Positions 22,256 to 32,493 of a DNA stretch of 64,000 nucleotides are shown here, piece after piece (positions within the stretch are counted from its first letter, which is position 1; the number at the start of each line of letters is the position of its first letter). The DNA is from Tipula vernalis (Eukaryota > Arthropoda > Insecta > Diptera > Tipulidae): positions 327,395,106 to 327,459,105 of the forward strand of contig OY282558.1 in assembly GCA_958295665.1 (NCBI GenBank), in the 5' to 3' direction. The position numbers and the translations under genes were made by a program. The notes beneath the pieces were generated by a model that saw only the letters and a list, made by a program, of their open reading frames with translations, had not been told where the DNA came from and did no database searches.

Positions 22256-23389
22256 ATTATACCAGTGGTATGGTTTTGATTTTGACATTTCGTAAAATTG
22301 AGTTTTGTTGTAGAAGAAGAGCAAAAAACAGAGAGTAAAATGCTCAATTGTTAGTTGATATTAAGTAGTGTGTGATATCAACTGGAATTAGTAGTGGTAA
22401 GAAACAAAAAAATTTTAATTTTTTTTATATGGTTTTTCGTAGTGACTACTACGGCTAAAGGTTGATATGTATAAGTATGTGTCTGCGTATCAGCAAAACC
22501 AGCAGGCTTTCTAAAGAGAATTTTAGCAGGTTTTGCCTGTACTGCTAAATGTATCCTATTTGGTTATATAATTGTAATTTGTTTAAAATACGGATATTTC
22601 GTCAAACTGGCTAGGTATATTAAAAACCAAAACAACATAAACACATTGAAAATTTCCTTAATGTTTTTTTTGTTATATACATATACATATGTATCTACAA
22701 CCAGAACCGACTGTAAAAATATAGAAACGAAGTAAATAAAAAGGGATATCTTCAATTTTATTATTTACATGATTTGGATTTGTAAACATTTGAATCCAAT
22801 TCATTTTATAAAACAAAAACGGTTTTGTTTGCTACTCGTACATTAAAAACTAAAATAAAAAATTTTCTTTTACTCCTTTCTAGCTGCTTTTATTTAGTGT
22901 CTCGTTTTCGTGTGTAAGTTGAAACAAAAATAATTTCTATAAGTATACTAGTATGTGTTCAATATCAACACAATTTTACAATTGTTTATGTATTGTATTT
23001 TTTATGTTGTTAACTTGGTCGTCACTCGTCCGTATATAATAGCGACGATCATCGTAGTTCCAAAAATTGGAATATGTTGTGTGTCGCTACAAAAAAATTA
23101 CCATTCAAGAAATACACCACTTGAATTATCTTATATATTCCTTTTATTTATATGGTAGCACTATGTGGCCAACTGTAAAAAAATAAAACAATTTTACAAA
23201 ATTTTAAAAGGTCATCAATTAATTAAATTCAATAATTTTAAAAACTAACAACTTAAGAAATGATTAAAATTGGCTAAGATATTTTTTTATAGATCTATTT
23301 ACTTTTTGTGTTGAGATTTACAATTTCTGAGAATTCAGGTTTCATCAAAAATTCTTTAATAACAATAATAATAATAAATGTTAGTATGG
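22256..23389. other. No gene; contains the inverted partner of a 30-bp motif
   Basis: AT-rich. Bases 22505-22534 are the exact reverse complement of 13358-13387, inside a 44-bp imperfect palindrome with GCAAAACC and GGTTTTGC ends. A TGTAGCGAC on the minus strand at 23083-23091 recalls an LTR start, but no LTR could be confirmed. Confidence 0.4.
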
Positions 23390-23800
23390 TCTCAGAAGTC
23401 GCTCCACGAGAGGCATCAACATGACCTAAGCCAAATTCATCTCGACAATGAAGCGTCGAACAAATGGCTTAGTATTGGAAATGTTTTTCCGGAGGCTGAA
23501 GGATTCATGCTGGCTATAAAGGATCAGATAATCAACACGCGGAATTATTAGAAATTCATTATACACGATACAAATACATAAACAGGACGCTGTAGGCGTT
23601 GTGGCAGTGCATCAGACCACACATAACTAGTCTCTTGCGCAGGTGGAGTATTTGCACCGTACAATCAGGTATCCAACATAATATACCAAAAAACCTCAAT
23701 ACCACACAACATAGCGGATCGGATATTACACTAACAGATAAAAGAAACAAAACCATATACATGGTGACAGTGTCATTACGGTGCCCATTGTGCTTTCCTC
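23390..23800 (+). pseudogene. LINE 3'-end relic, R2/R4-like with possible restriction-like endonuclease
   Basis: Translation with frame changes shows NKWLSIGNVFPEAEGFMLAI, KDQIINTRNY, a Cys pair CRRCGSASDHT, then SDITLTDKRNKTIYMVTVS. The last resembles the PD-(D/E)xK core of LINE restriction-like endonucleases. Stops and shifts interrupt it, so it is inactive. The clade is uncertain. Confidence 0.5.
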
Positions 23801-23849
23801 CACGGGAGTTATACCCCCAGTTTGGATCTATTTATTCTAAAACGTGTCA

Positions 23850-24510
23850 ACAAACATAGTTCGTATCGTGAAAATCAGTTCAACAAAAAACTTGTTAATT
23901 TATATACATAACCGTAAGACCAAGGCACACAAACGAAATACAAGTAACTACTTGTTAGAAATTGAATCTGGTATCAAGTCGAATCCATCGTGTTTTTGGC
24001 ATTATATTATCTCTAGAAAAAAGTCTGTTGGACATGATCAATAATCATATTCACGGTATTTCTTCTTTTACGGAGGAACAAATTAAAACGGCTTTAGTTG
24101 AACTTAATACTAAAATGTCTATGGGCCCTGACGATATTCTCTCATAACTTTTAAATAATTGCTCCGCAGCCTTAAGTGGTCTTTTAGCTCATTTATTTAA
24201 TTACAGCCTTAGGTAAGGTGTTTTTTCCCTAGTGCTGGAAACCCTCCTCTTCAAGTTCTTAATATTTGCGCTAAAACTTCCAAGGTCAACTCCCGGATTT
24301 AGTTTACCTCTTTATGCCGGTCGATGTAATCATTTGAACCTTTTTAGTCTTGAATTCAGAAGGGAGATGATACATGCTCATACTTCAAAATATTTTAACC
24401 ATATTCAAATCTTTTCAATTTTAACATTTCAAGAGATCTTTTTAAGAGTCGAATTTGTAAGTATTGTAACCTATGCTATTTGTTAGTGCTGGTAAATAAA
24501 TAAATAAATA
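23850..24510 (+). pseudogene. Jockey/CR1-like LINE RT relic
   Basis: Fragments in changing frames: IESGIKSNPSCFWHYI, then FTEEQIKTALVELNT, MSMGPDDI, NCSAALSGLLAHLFNYSLR. These are the linker and first RT motifs of jockey-type LINEs. The end has (AAAT)n at 24493-24511, like a 3' tail. Several stops. The middle of RT is missing. Confidence 0.55.
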
Positions 24511-24519
24511 CATAATTAT

Positions 24520-25369
24520 ACATCAGGGTTGGGGTTATTCGAATCGTACAGTTGAACTTACGCTCTGCGAATGAACTTTTCAACTAATAATAATTTAAAT
24601 CAAATTCGGTTGATAATTTTTTATGCGTATGACTTAACATATTATTACGACTTAGCATACAACTTAGCATACGACTTAGCATACACAACAAATGGACCTA
24701 CATAATTTGCTCGAAATAATTGTCTTACTCAAATTTAATTGACAACGGTTGATTGTGCAATACAAATACCAGTGTCCCCTTACTCAGATTTTTATCGGTT
24801 AGTATCGGCAATTTAGTAATCTTCGAAATTGTTCTAAATTGTGTGTGTTAAATTGTCTTAATCATTAAGGATAACTAGGGTTTTGCCTAGTATAACCAAT
24901 TCATTGTATGAATGTGTTTATCCATTGACTTGTCGGTGGGTAGATGGAAAACAAAACTAGCTAGCGGTGGTTCTCTTAATATAATAACCACCAATATGGA
25001 GGACCTGAAATAAGTAAACATTACAGCACAGGGAAACGGATACTCATTTTGATTTGTTCATCAACAATCAGATTGATCGACCCTAGACTCCCAATAACCA
25101 ATAATTTTGAACAATTTTAAAAAATATTGGTTTTTGATCACTTGACCATTTTAAACTTCCGGTGATTAGTTTAAATTTTGATTATTTTTTTTTGAATATT
25201 AAACCAAAGTCACAAAACAATCACTAAAGAAACCTTTTATACTCTAAATAGTGATAAAAACAGTTTTGGTTTATTCTTGCTTGCATGCACAATCCAAATT
25301 GCGTTTTCCTCCGTTTAAACAGTTAAAGACACAAGTTTTTACATGTGTCTGATGAATGAAAATGCGGAC
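24520..25369. other. No gene seen
   Basis: AT-rich. A small direct repeat of (T/C)GACTTAGCATACAA lies near 24645-24690. Nothing else recognised. Confidence 0.35.
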
Positions 25370-25376
25370 AAAAACG

Positions 25377-25698
25377 TTTTTTTTTTTTTTTTTTGGTTTT
25401 AATCTTTTAATCTATGCAATCTGTTTTGGGGCTCAAGACACTCCCAACTCTTTCGCAGTTTACTTTTACCGTCCTACTTTAAGTAGTAGTAGCCAAATCG
25501 AGGACGTACGGCTATAGACCCGTTTTGTACAAACCACCTGCACATTGCATTGCTTCATGCCAACCTATAGTGCTGACATGAAAGGTGGGTCGGCCCTGAT
25601 CGTAATCAGATGATGAAAAATCCCTTTTGCGTCCCGCCCCTATCGGGATTCGAACCCGGTACCTCCCGATCCAACCGCTGCAGCCTTAACCACTGACG
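25377..25698 (-). mobile_element. tRNA-derived SINE
   Basis: On the minus strand the element begins with an RNA polymerase III promoter: an A-box-like CAGTGGTTAAGGCTGC near 25695, then the B box GGTTCGAATCC near 25640. A unique body of about 230 bp and a poly(A) tail (poly-T from 25377) follow. AAAAACG flanks it at 25370-25376 and 25699-25705 as a target duplication. About 320 bp, non-coding. It would rely on a LINE for mobilisation. Confidence 0.85.
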
Positions 25699-25705
25699 AA
25701 AAACG

Positions 25706-26089
25706 CATCTTGCCTAAAAATTGGTGAGGATTTCTGTAATTGAAAATTAGAAGAACAGAAAGAGGTGAGAGGCTGATTGCCTAAGAGGTGATGGCGAAAT
25801 AAACAAAAAAACAATTTTGATTTGTGTCTTTATTTTATTGCAACCATACACCCTTACAGTAAATCATTACGTCATTTGTCCTTAATAGGAAAATCTTACT
25901 AAATTTTGCAATTGTCTAAAATTTGAAATTTAGGCTTGCGCTGTGTTAATTGTTATGTGAGCCCACTGAATCTGGGTTTTATTTCCTTTTCAGTTTGAAT
26001 TGGCTTGGGTGGCACTAGATTGGGATGTTGGTGATGTACCTTGTTTTATTTATTTATTTTTATTTATTAATAAAAGTATATTTAAAAAC
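25706..26089. other. No gene seen
   Basis: AT-rich spacer; ends in a TTTATTTATTTATTTTTATT tract that could be the tail of the minus-strand LINE relic next to it. Confidence 0.35.
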
Positions 26090-26429
26090 TTTAACTTTAG
26101 AAAGCAGACTTAGATTTACACATTACAATTAATCAAATCAAATTTGATTTACATTAGACCATTCTTACAAACTAAACAAAGCTTCCATTGGAAGAATTTA
26201 AATAAATTTGGATATCATCTGCAAAAATATGACATTTACTTTAGAATAATGATGATAAAACATTGAAAAACATTGAAAATAATAGCGGCCCTAACACCGA
26301 CTCTCGAGACACTCCAAAATACAAGCTATGCCAAGCCGAAAATGAGTTATTACAAAGAACTTCGGCTTCCCTTCCTGTTAAATAACATTGAATCATCTTA
26401 GTAGCATATTGAAAATAAAAATTTATCAC
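26090..26429 (-). pseudogene. CR1/jockey-like LINE RT relic
   Basis: The minus strand encodes MIQCYLTGREAEVLCNNS and FGVSRESVLGPLLFSMFFN. This matches the RT palm motif usually written GVPQGSVLGPLLF, with degenerate residues. The upstream and downstream parts of RT are absent. Inactive. Confidence 0.65.
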
Positions 26430-27000
26430 ATAATTTTTGAATCAAATAAATAATAAATGATCGATTGAATCAATACAAATTATAAATAGATACCACCCAT
26501 TCCAACGACATCAGAAGAAATGGAATACAGGGCATGAAATAATTCATAGAGTTCAATATTTCTGAAGTAAAAACAACCCTCCCGTTCAGCAAAACACAAC
26601 TGCGTATCTGTAAACTGTGATTGAATGGAGAGACCAACGAATTCATTTAAAAACTCATTTGGAGTAAAATTATTCAGGACTAAATATTTTATTAAAATAC
26701 CTTTATTTACACTCTCTGATCAACTTAGTAGCATCATTTCTAATTTTGCAAAAAGTCATTCTATCCCTAATGCTCCGGCTTCTCTTCCATACATGGTAGG
26801 CATATTCCCGCAAATATATTTTATCTAATATATTGTTACGAACTGGGCTTCTGAGTTCGTCCAGATTTTGCAATTAAAAACACTATGTACTTTATCTCAC
26901 TTGACTCGACTTTATTCCACTTTACTTTTATACACCGTAATATTTCCGCTTTTACTTTACTTCTTTAAATCTGTCCGCTTGCCACTGGTGGGGTCGCCTG
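26430..27000. other. Unclassified, possible LTR-like end at 26831
   Basis: TGTTACGAACTGGGCTTCTG at 26831 looks like an LTR edge, and a TATAAAAG lies about 100 bp inside on the minus strand. No partner LTR or internal domain was found, so this stays unassigned. Confidence 0.3.
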
Positions 27001-27040
27001 TCACTTTCTTTAACGTGATATTTATTTTATTTTTGTAAAA

Positions 27041-27085
27041 TGAAATTACGAACGTTTCGGATGTTACTCCTTTATCAAACGTCTA
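27041..27085 (-). other. Hammerhead-ribozyme-like remnant at the Penelope 3' end
   Basis: The minus strand reads TTGATAAAGGAGTAACATCC followed by GAAACGTTCGTA. This resembles the CUGAUGA - stem II - GAAA - short stem III - GUA layout of Penelope-element hammerheads. C3 and G8 appear as U and A, and no convincing stem I is seen. If real it is degenerate. Confidence 0.35.
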
Positions 27086-27300
27086 ACAAACATTAACTAA
27101 AATTATGCTAAAAAACTGCTTTTATACCCTATTTTTATTTTTTGTTGCCTACTTGTGCCTTTTGAATTTTGTTTTGCTTCTTAAAGGAGTGGTACCGCCC
27201 TTCTTTTTAGTATGTACCTGGTGTGCGCTTTATGATAAAAACAGATAAGAATTTGTTGACAATCTGGTTTTTGTGGGTGTTTATGTGCAAAATGTATTAA

Positions 27301-29696
27301 TTACGGATTTACAATGAGGTCGTAAATTTTGTTGCAACCAATTTTTTCGTTTAGTAAAAATGGTTTATATCGTTCCTTGTATATTTCAAGTTCTTCTAAT
27401 CTGTTCATTAGTAACCCTTTTCGTATTCTGTATAATACCTGTGAGTTTGTGTTGATGCAAAGCTTACCTAAATATACGTTGATGTCAGTGTAATTATGTT
27501 ACACTGTACAAGTCGATTTTTGGTTTTCCGATTTCTTTTATATGTTCTGTAAACCTAACTTGAAAACTTCTACCAGTTTGTCCGATGTATAATTTGGAGC
27601 AGTCATTACATGTATTCTTATAGATTCCGGTGTCTATTGGTGTATTTATGTTACGTTGTTTGAGTCGATTCCCTAATTTGTTGTTTGTTTTAAATGCCAT
27701 TGTGTATCCGTGTTTTTTAAAAACCTTAGTTATATTCTTGTTGATGTTATTATTGTACTCTATGGTGATGTATTTCTCTGTTTCTTCATTTTGCTTGCTT
27801 AACGTGGTCATCATATTCTGTTGTTTCTTCCAAATGTACCTATTGTTCATTCTGTCAATTAAGTCCGTGTTATAATCGTTTTTTATTGCTATGTGTTTAA
27901 TGATTTTTAGTTCTTTCATATAGTCCTGATTGTTCATCGGGATCGTGTTTAGTCTATTTATTAAAAAGTTGAACGTTGCCATCTTATGTTGGTGTGGGTG
28001 GTTAGATGATTTGTCAATGGCGTGATCCGTATGCTTGTTGTTAACATTTGTTATTGTTAAGTCTAAAAAATTCATGGTTTTGTTCGTCTCTGATTCTAGA
28101 GTATATTTTATGTTCGGATGTTTGTTGTTTATGTTCTTGTGAAGATTGCTGAGTTGTCTCATTGTGCCGTTAAATAGTATTAGAATATCGTCCACGTATC
28201 TGTGCCAGTACCTGATTATTGGGTTTTTGTTGTTCGATTCTGTTAATATATGCTGATTTTCAAAATGATTCATATATATGTTAGCTAAGGTTCCTGATAG
28301 AGGTTTCCCCATTGGAAGTCCATCAGTCTGTGAATAGAATTTGTTGTTGTGTTGAAAATAGTTTTGTTCTGTAACTGCTTTGATTAGAGTGATAATTTCG
28401 TCAATTTTTTCTTTCCTGATTCCGTTTTTCTGTAACAGTTCCTTGGTTATTTGAATTGTCTCTTGAGTTGGTATGTTTGTATACTGTTGGTTACGTCGAA
28501 TGATGCCAGTTTCGCTGTAGGTGGTATGTCTATTGATTCTATTTTGTTGATTAGTTAATGTTATTTCTGATTGAATGATCGTTCTGTAATTGTATGTTAT
28601 TGCCGAGAAAATAATTAATTTCTTTAGCAACTTTGTATGCTGGTGCGGTTGTGAAGTCTACGATTGGTCTCATAGTCATTTCTGGTTTGTGAATTTTTGG
28701 TAGTGCTGTGATTTTAGGTGCCATTGGTTTTATGGTTTTAAGTCGTCTTTTTTGTCCTGGGTTAAACAACATAGAACAGTTGTTAATCAATTTATTGATC
28801 GTCTTGTGATATTTGTTTGTTGGGTCATGGAGTTCAATTATGTTATTGTTTTCGATAAAGTCATCAATCTTCGAGTTATATTCATTTGGTTTCATTACAA
28901 CGAGTGTATTCCCTTTATCGGCTTTTGTTATTAGAGCGTCATTCTCTAATAACTTTACATTGATGTCTTTCACTGTTTGTCGTTCGGTTTTGTGGATGTT
29001 TTGGTTTGTAGTTGGCTTGTTTTTGCATATATCAATTGCAATAAGTGTCCGTATGTCATCCTGATGTTGTTCGTTTGTTCGTCTTATCGTGTTTTCAATA
29101 TCGAGTAGTTGTCGTGTTGTTTGTGTTGAATTGTTGGGCGGAGCAACATTAAATTTAAGTCCTTTCTCCAGTAATATTTGTTCCTGGTTATTAAAAGTGA
29201 TGTCCGTCACGTTATATACTCTATGGTAGAACTCATAATTTATCTGTATTTGTTCGTTATTTTGAACTGTTATTTATTATGCTGATCTCCGTTGAACAAT
29301 TAGTTTACGTAGTTTTTTCTTAATATTCCGTCGTCTATCTCTAAGTACTTTCTCCGTCATGTTTTCAATCTTTTGTAAAATATTTTCGTACTCTAGTCTA
29401 TGTACGGTCTTTGATAATAATAATTGGGAATAGTATACCTTAGATGTTACGAGTAGAACACTCACTCTTTTATATACATTTTTAATTGTTTCACTTAACC
29501 ACGTATGTTCTGCGTTTTGTTTCTCTTTCACTGCTGCACTAGTTTTATTATTAATTCTTACACTAATAACAACAAATATGTTTAGTTTTACTTCACTTGT
29601 TACACGATTTAAAGTAAACCAAAAACTATCCCTTGCTTGCCGTTGGTCGTGTTTATATACCAGTTTGATACTGCTCTGTTTATGACCTATAATCAC
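27301..29696 (-). pseudogene. Penelope-like element: RT plus GIY-YIG endonuclease, frameshifted
   Basis: The protein can be followed in three frames. The N-terminal part (29277-29696) is basic and ends in two consecutive stops. The RT region shows LITKADKGNTLVVM, ALPKIHKP, MRPIVDFTTAPAYKVAKEI, ASFDVTN, NIPTQETI, SQTDGLPMGKPLSGTLANIY and the catalytic YVDDILIL. A GIY-YIG nuclease follows (TGIYKNTCNDCSKLYIGQTG, FTEHIKE). The tail is MNRLEELEIYKERYK. Single-base frameshifts lie near 28555, 28490 and 27490. Penelope elements are a retroelement class with telomerase-related RT. This copy is about 2.7 kb and looks recently inactivated. Confidence 0.9.
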
Positions 29697-29924
29697 ATCT
29701 GAAAATATTGTTTATGGCCGGCAGGTCATAATCATCATCATTCATTATTGTCGACGGCCGTCTGTATATGTATTTGTGTTGTTGTTTATTTTATTCATCA
29801 ATCACTAAACCACGCCTCCCTTTGTACGATATATCTCCGACGTTCTTGTTTTTACTGGATTACTAGATCCACAAAAAATAATTGTACTAAAGACATGGGC
29901 CGTTAAGGCATTGCTGCATGCACA
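29697..29924. other. Penelope 5' flank
   Basis: No gene seen. It contains repeated CATCAT triplets near 29731 and GCCGGC/GACGGCCGTC motifs. Confidence 0.3.
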
Positions 29925-30290
29925 AACGGCAAACCGGCATTTCAAACCATCAAATCCATTTATTGACAAAATTGTTTGATTTTCTATATCAAAATTATTA
30001 AAAAATAGTTCGAATGTATTCTTCTTCGTAGAAAACTTTATTAAAATTGATTTAATTTCATTTAAAAAACCCCAATTTTTTATTTTGACGGACGGATTTT
30101 TGCTTGACGGGCGACAAAACATAAAATTGGGGTTTTTTGAATTAAATTAAATTCATTTTAAGAAAATTTTCTTAGATTAAGGTGGAACTTATAGATTTTA
30201 ACTATTTATTAATAATTTTCATATTGCAAAGTGAAGCAACTTAACCATAAATTGGGTTTGACGGTTTTAAATGCCGGTTTTCCGTTTTTC
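29925..30290. repeat. Nested inverted repeat (foldback)
   Basis: Outer arms: GGCAAACCGGCATTT near 29929-29945 and its complement AAATGCCGGTTTTCCG near 30268-30285, with similarity continuing about 50 bp inward. A tight inner hairpin lies at 30062-30147 (AAAAAACCCCAATTTT / AAAATTGGGGTTTTTT). No coding content is assigned. Confidence 0.6.
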
Positions 30291-31905
30291 GTCACAATAT
30301 CATTATTCAACCAAAGTGGCTTCCCTCTCATAGATTTAAGTCTTTTAACAGGAACCCGTTTATCGAACAACTTGAACTTATAGACGAAAGCGTTAAACAA
30401 ATAAATTTTGGCATATACACCAACTATAGTTCTATTCATTTCCCAATCATAACCAACACATTCCGAAAAGATCCCGTTCAAATCAATATTATTAAAATTA
30501 TCTCAATTTTAGTTCTATCCAATTTTATATCTTAAGTCCAATAACGAAAATCGTGATCCAAGAAACCCAAAAACAATTGATTATTAAAATTAATGGACTC
30601 TTTGTTGGCGATAACCAGGTCAAGCATTGAACACAAACTACTAAAAAAATGAATAGGTTCACTATTGACAATTTTAAAGGAAAAATCATCCAAAACTGGA
30701 CTTTTTAAGAATATTAAGGCATTGCCACATAGAAAACGAACGAACTATTTTTTAAACCGAAATTTCCAATTTTTAACAAATTTTGTATTTCTACAATGAA
30801 AAAATTATTTACAAATTATACAAATTTATGAAAGCCATAATAGTGATAAAAAAAAAAATTAAATTACAAGATTTTCATTAAAGCAACTTCATTTTCATCT
30901 TTTGTCGGATGACGAGTCGAATTTCGTCCGACAAAAGATTAAAATGCGTTTTCTTTAATGAAAATTTTGGAATTTTAACAATTTTTAATAATTTTGGCAT
31001 TGTACAAATAACTTTGTCAAAAAATAAAATTGTCGGTCGTTTTCTATGTGGCAATGCCTTTACAATTCAAATCGTCGGGGTCTCAAAATCGAAGGGCAAA
31101 CTCTGCAAGAAGTTCCTCAAAACTACTAAAAAATGGTTCTGTCCATCACTAAAGAGCCTCCAAATTAGGTAATCGGAGCTAATGTTCTGAGATACAAAAA
31201 TGCACACACCACCACATCCCCTAGAAGTTCTACCACATCTATGCAAGTTATATCCATCCAAAGATACCGTCACGTCCATGATATGGTCTTTTAAAAAGGT
31301 TTCAGTAATACATATTACTACAATAAATTACGAGCAACAAAACACATTTTAAAGCCACTTTTAAATTTTAGGAAAGATTCTAATACCACATTAGGAATCT
31401 TTACGCTCGTAGCATCAGTTGGTTAGGTAAACCAACGGTATTTCCGATATTAGCGGTACCCAACCGTATTTTCCATATTAGCGGTATATCACAAATATTC
31501 ATCAATCGACGAAATGAATTGACCTTCGTTTGCGTTATTGTTAATTATAAATATTTGTCCCTCGTTTACTATACGCCTTGGATATAAAATTCGACTTTTG
31601 AAGAGATTTAGCTTTTTAGAAATACGAGACTGGACGTTCAGGCCAATATCACTCATTTTTAAATCATCAAATTTTCTATGCTGTTTAAAAAATTGTACCT
31701 TATCCAGTAAACAATGGAACTTAACAAGAATTTTATTCACAGGTCCACTTTTATGAGGTTGAAAAACGTATTCGCCCTTATTTTTTGAATGCAATATAGC
31801 ATCACAAATTCTAGTAAAAGTATCAGCAACAGATTTGTTTTTTTGTCTTGGAATACCACTGATGACCATTATACAACATTTCTGTTGTCTCTCAAGGATA
31901 CCCAC
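30209..31905 (-). pseudogene. CR1/jockey-like LINE relic: ORF1 and endonuclease pieces
   Basis: Read from the high end. 31489-31905 is ORF1-like (CIMVISGIPRQKNKSVADTF, ICDAIL, GPVNKILVKF, DKVQFFKQHRKF, SDIGLNVQSRI), the RRM/C-terminal-domain fold of non-LTR ORF1 proteins. 31067-31279 is endonuclease-like (DVTVSLDGYNLHRCGRTSRG, GGVCIFVSQNI). 30209-30481 is the post-endonuclease linker (VPVKRLKSMRGKPLWLNNDI). A MITE at 30717-31059 splits it. RT is absent. Inactive. Confidence 0.65.
30717..31059. mobile_element. 343-bp palindromic MITE, TTA target duplication
   Basis: Terminal inverted repeats AGGCATTGCCACATAGAAAA and complement, with TTA at 30714-30716 and 31060-31062. The interior is itself a near-palindrome centred near 30913 (CTTTTGTCGGA / TCCGACAAAAG). 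The TTA duplication suggests PIF/Harbinger mobilisation. It interrupts a LINE relic and is therefore younger than it. Confidence 0.8.
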
Positions 31906-32493
31906 TTTTGCATTTAGTTAAGAAAAATTTTCAACACATGTGCGTATTTGGACATGTTACTTCAGTAGTTTGAGAAGTTTATAAATAGGCACGGTTTTGC
32001 ATGTACATTTGTTCTTAGTTAAAGCGTTGAAGAGCTAAAACCTGCCGTTATTGAGAAATCTTCCAGAATTCCTACAAATAAATAATTTATCTGTCCTACA
32101 TTACTTAGATATAACGGCGGCTCAATATTAATTTCTACATTAAATAACCCATATTTTATTTACATACATACTAAACGATCAAGCTTGATACTAGTTATTC
32201 ATTAGTCAGGTCCATTGAACTCGTTAGTCATTAAATGTGTTAATTAGTATACTAACAAAAAATTCTTATTTATTTGGTACATCTTTCAAGAATTCATTGG
32301 TGAGGTTTATAATGTTAATTACAATTAAATTATCACGATCATATTGAATATTTTTAAGCGCGGTTTTATATTTTGTAAACAAAGTTAATAGAAAAGTTGG
32401 TTTTCTTATGTCAAAATGCATAAATTTATTTGTAGTGAAATTATATAAAAAAAAAATTATCTTAATAAAATATGATGGTTAAAGTCGTACAAT
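31906..32493. other. No gene seen; 3' flank of the DM4/12 gene A
   Basis: AT-rich sequence with no recognisable coding or repeat content. Confidence 0.35.

Noticed and set aside
23083..23091. LTR-like start TGTAGCGAC on minus, same as the Gypsy LTR at 9160
   Set aside because: Similarity ends after nine bases; no partner end or target duplication was found.
25600..25698. A tRNA gene (GGTTCGAATCC)
   Set aside because: No complete cloverleaf; body, tail and duplication show a SINE.
26831..27000. Possible solo LTR (TGTTACGAAC edge)
   Set aside because: Only one edge is visible and the other boundary could not be set.
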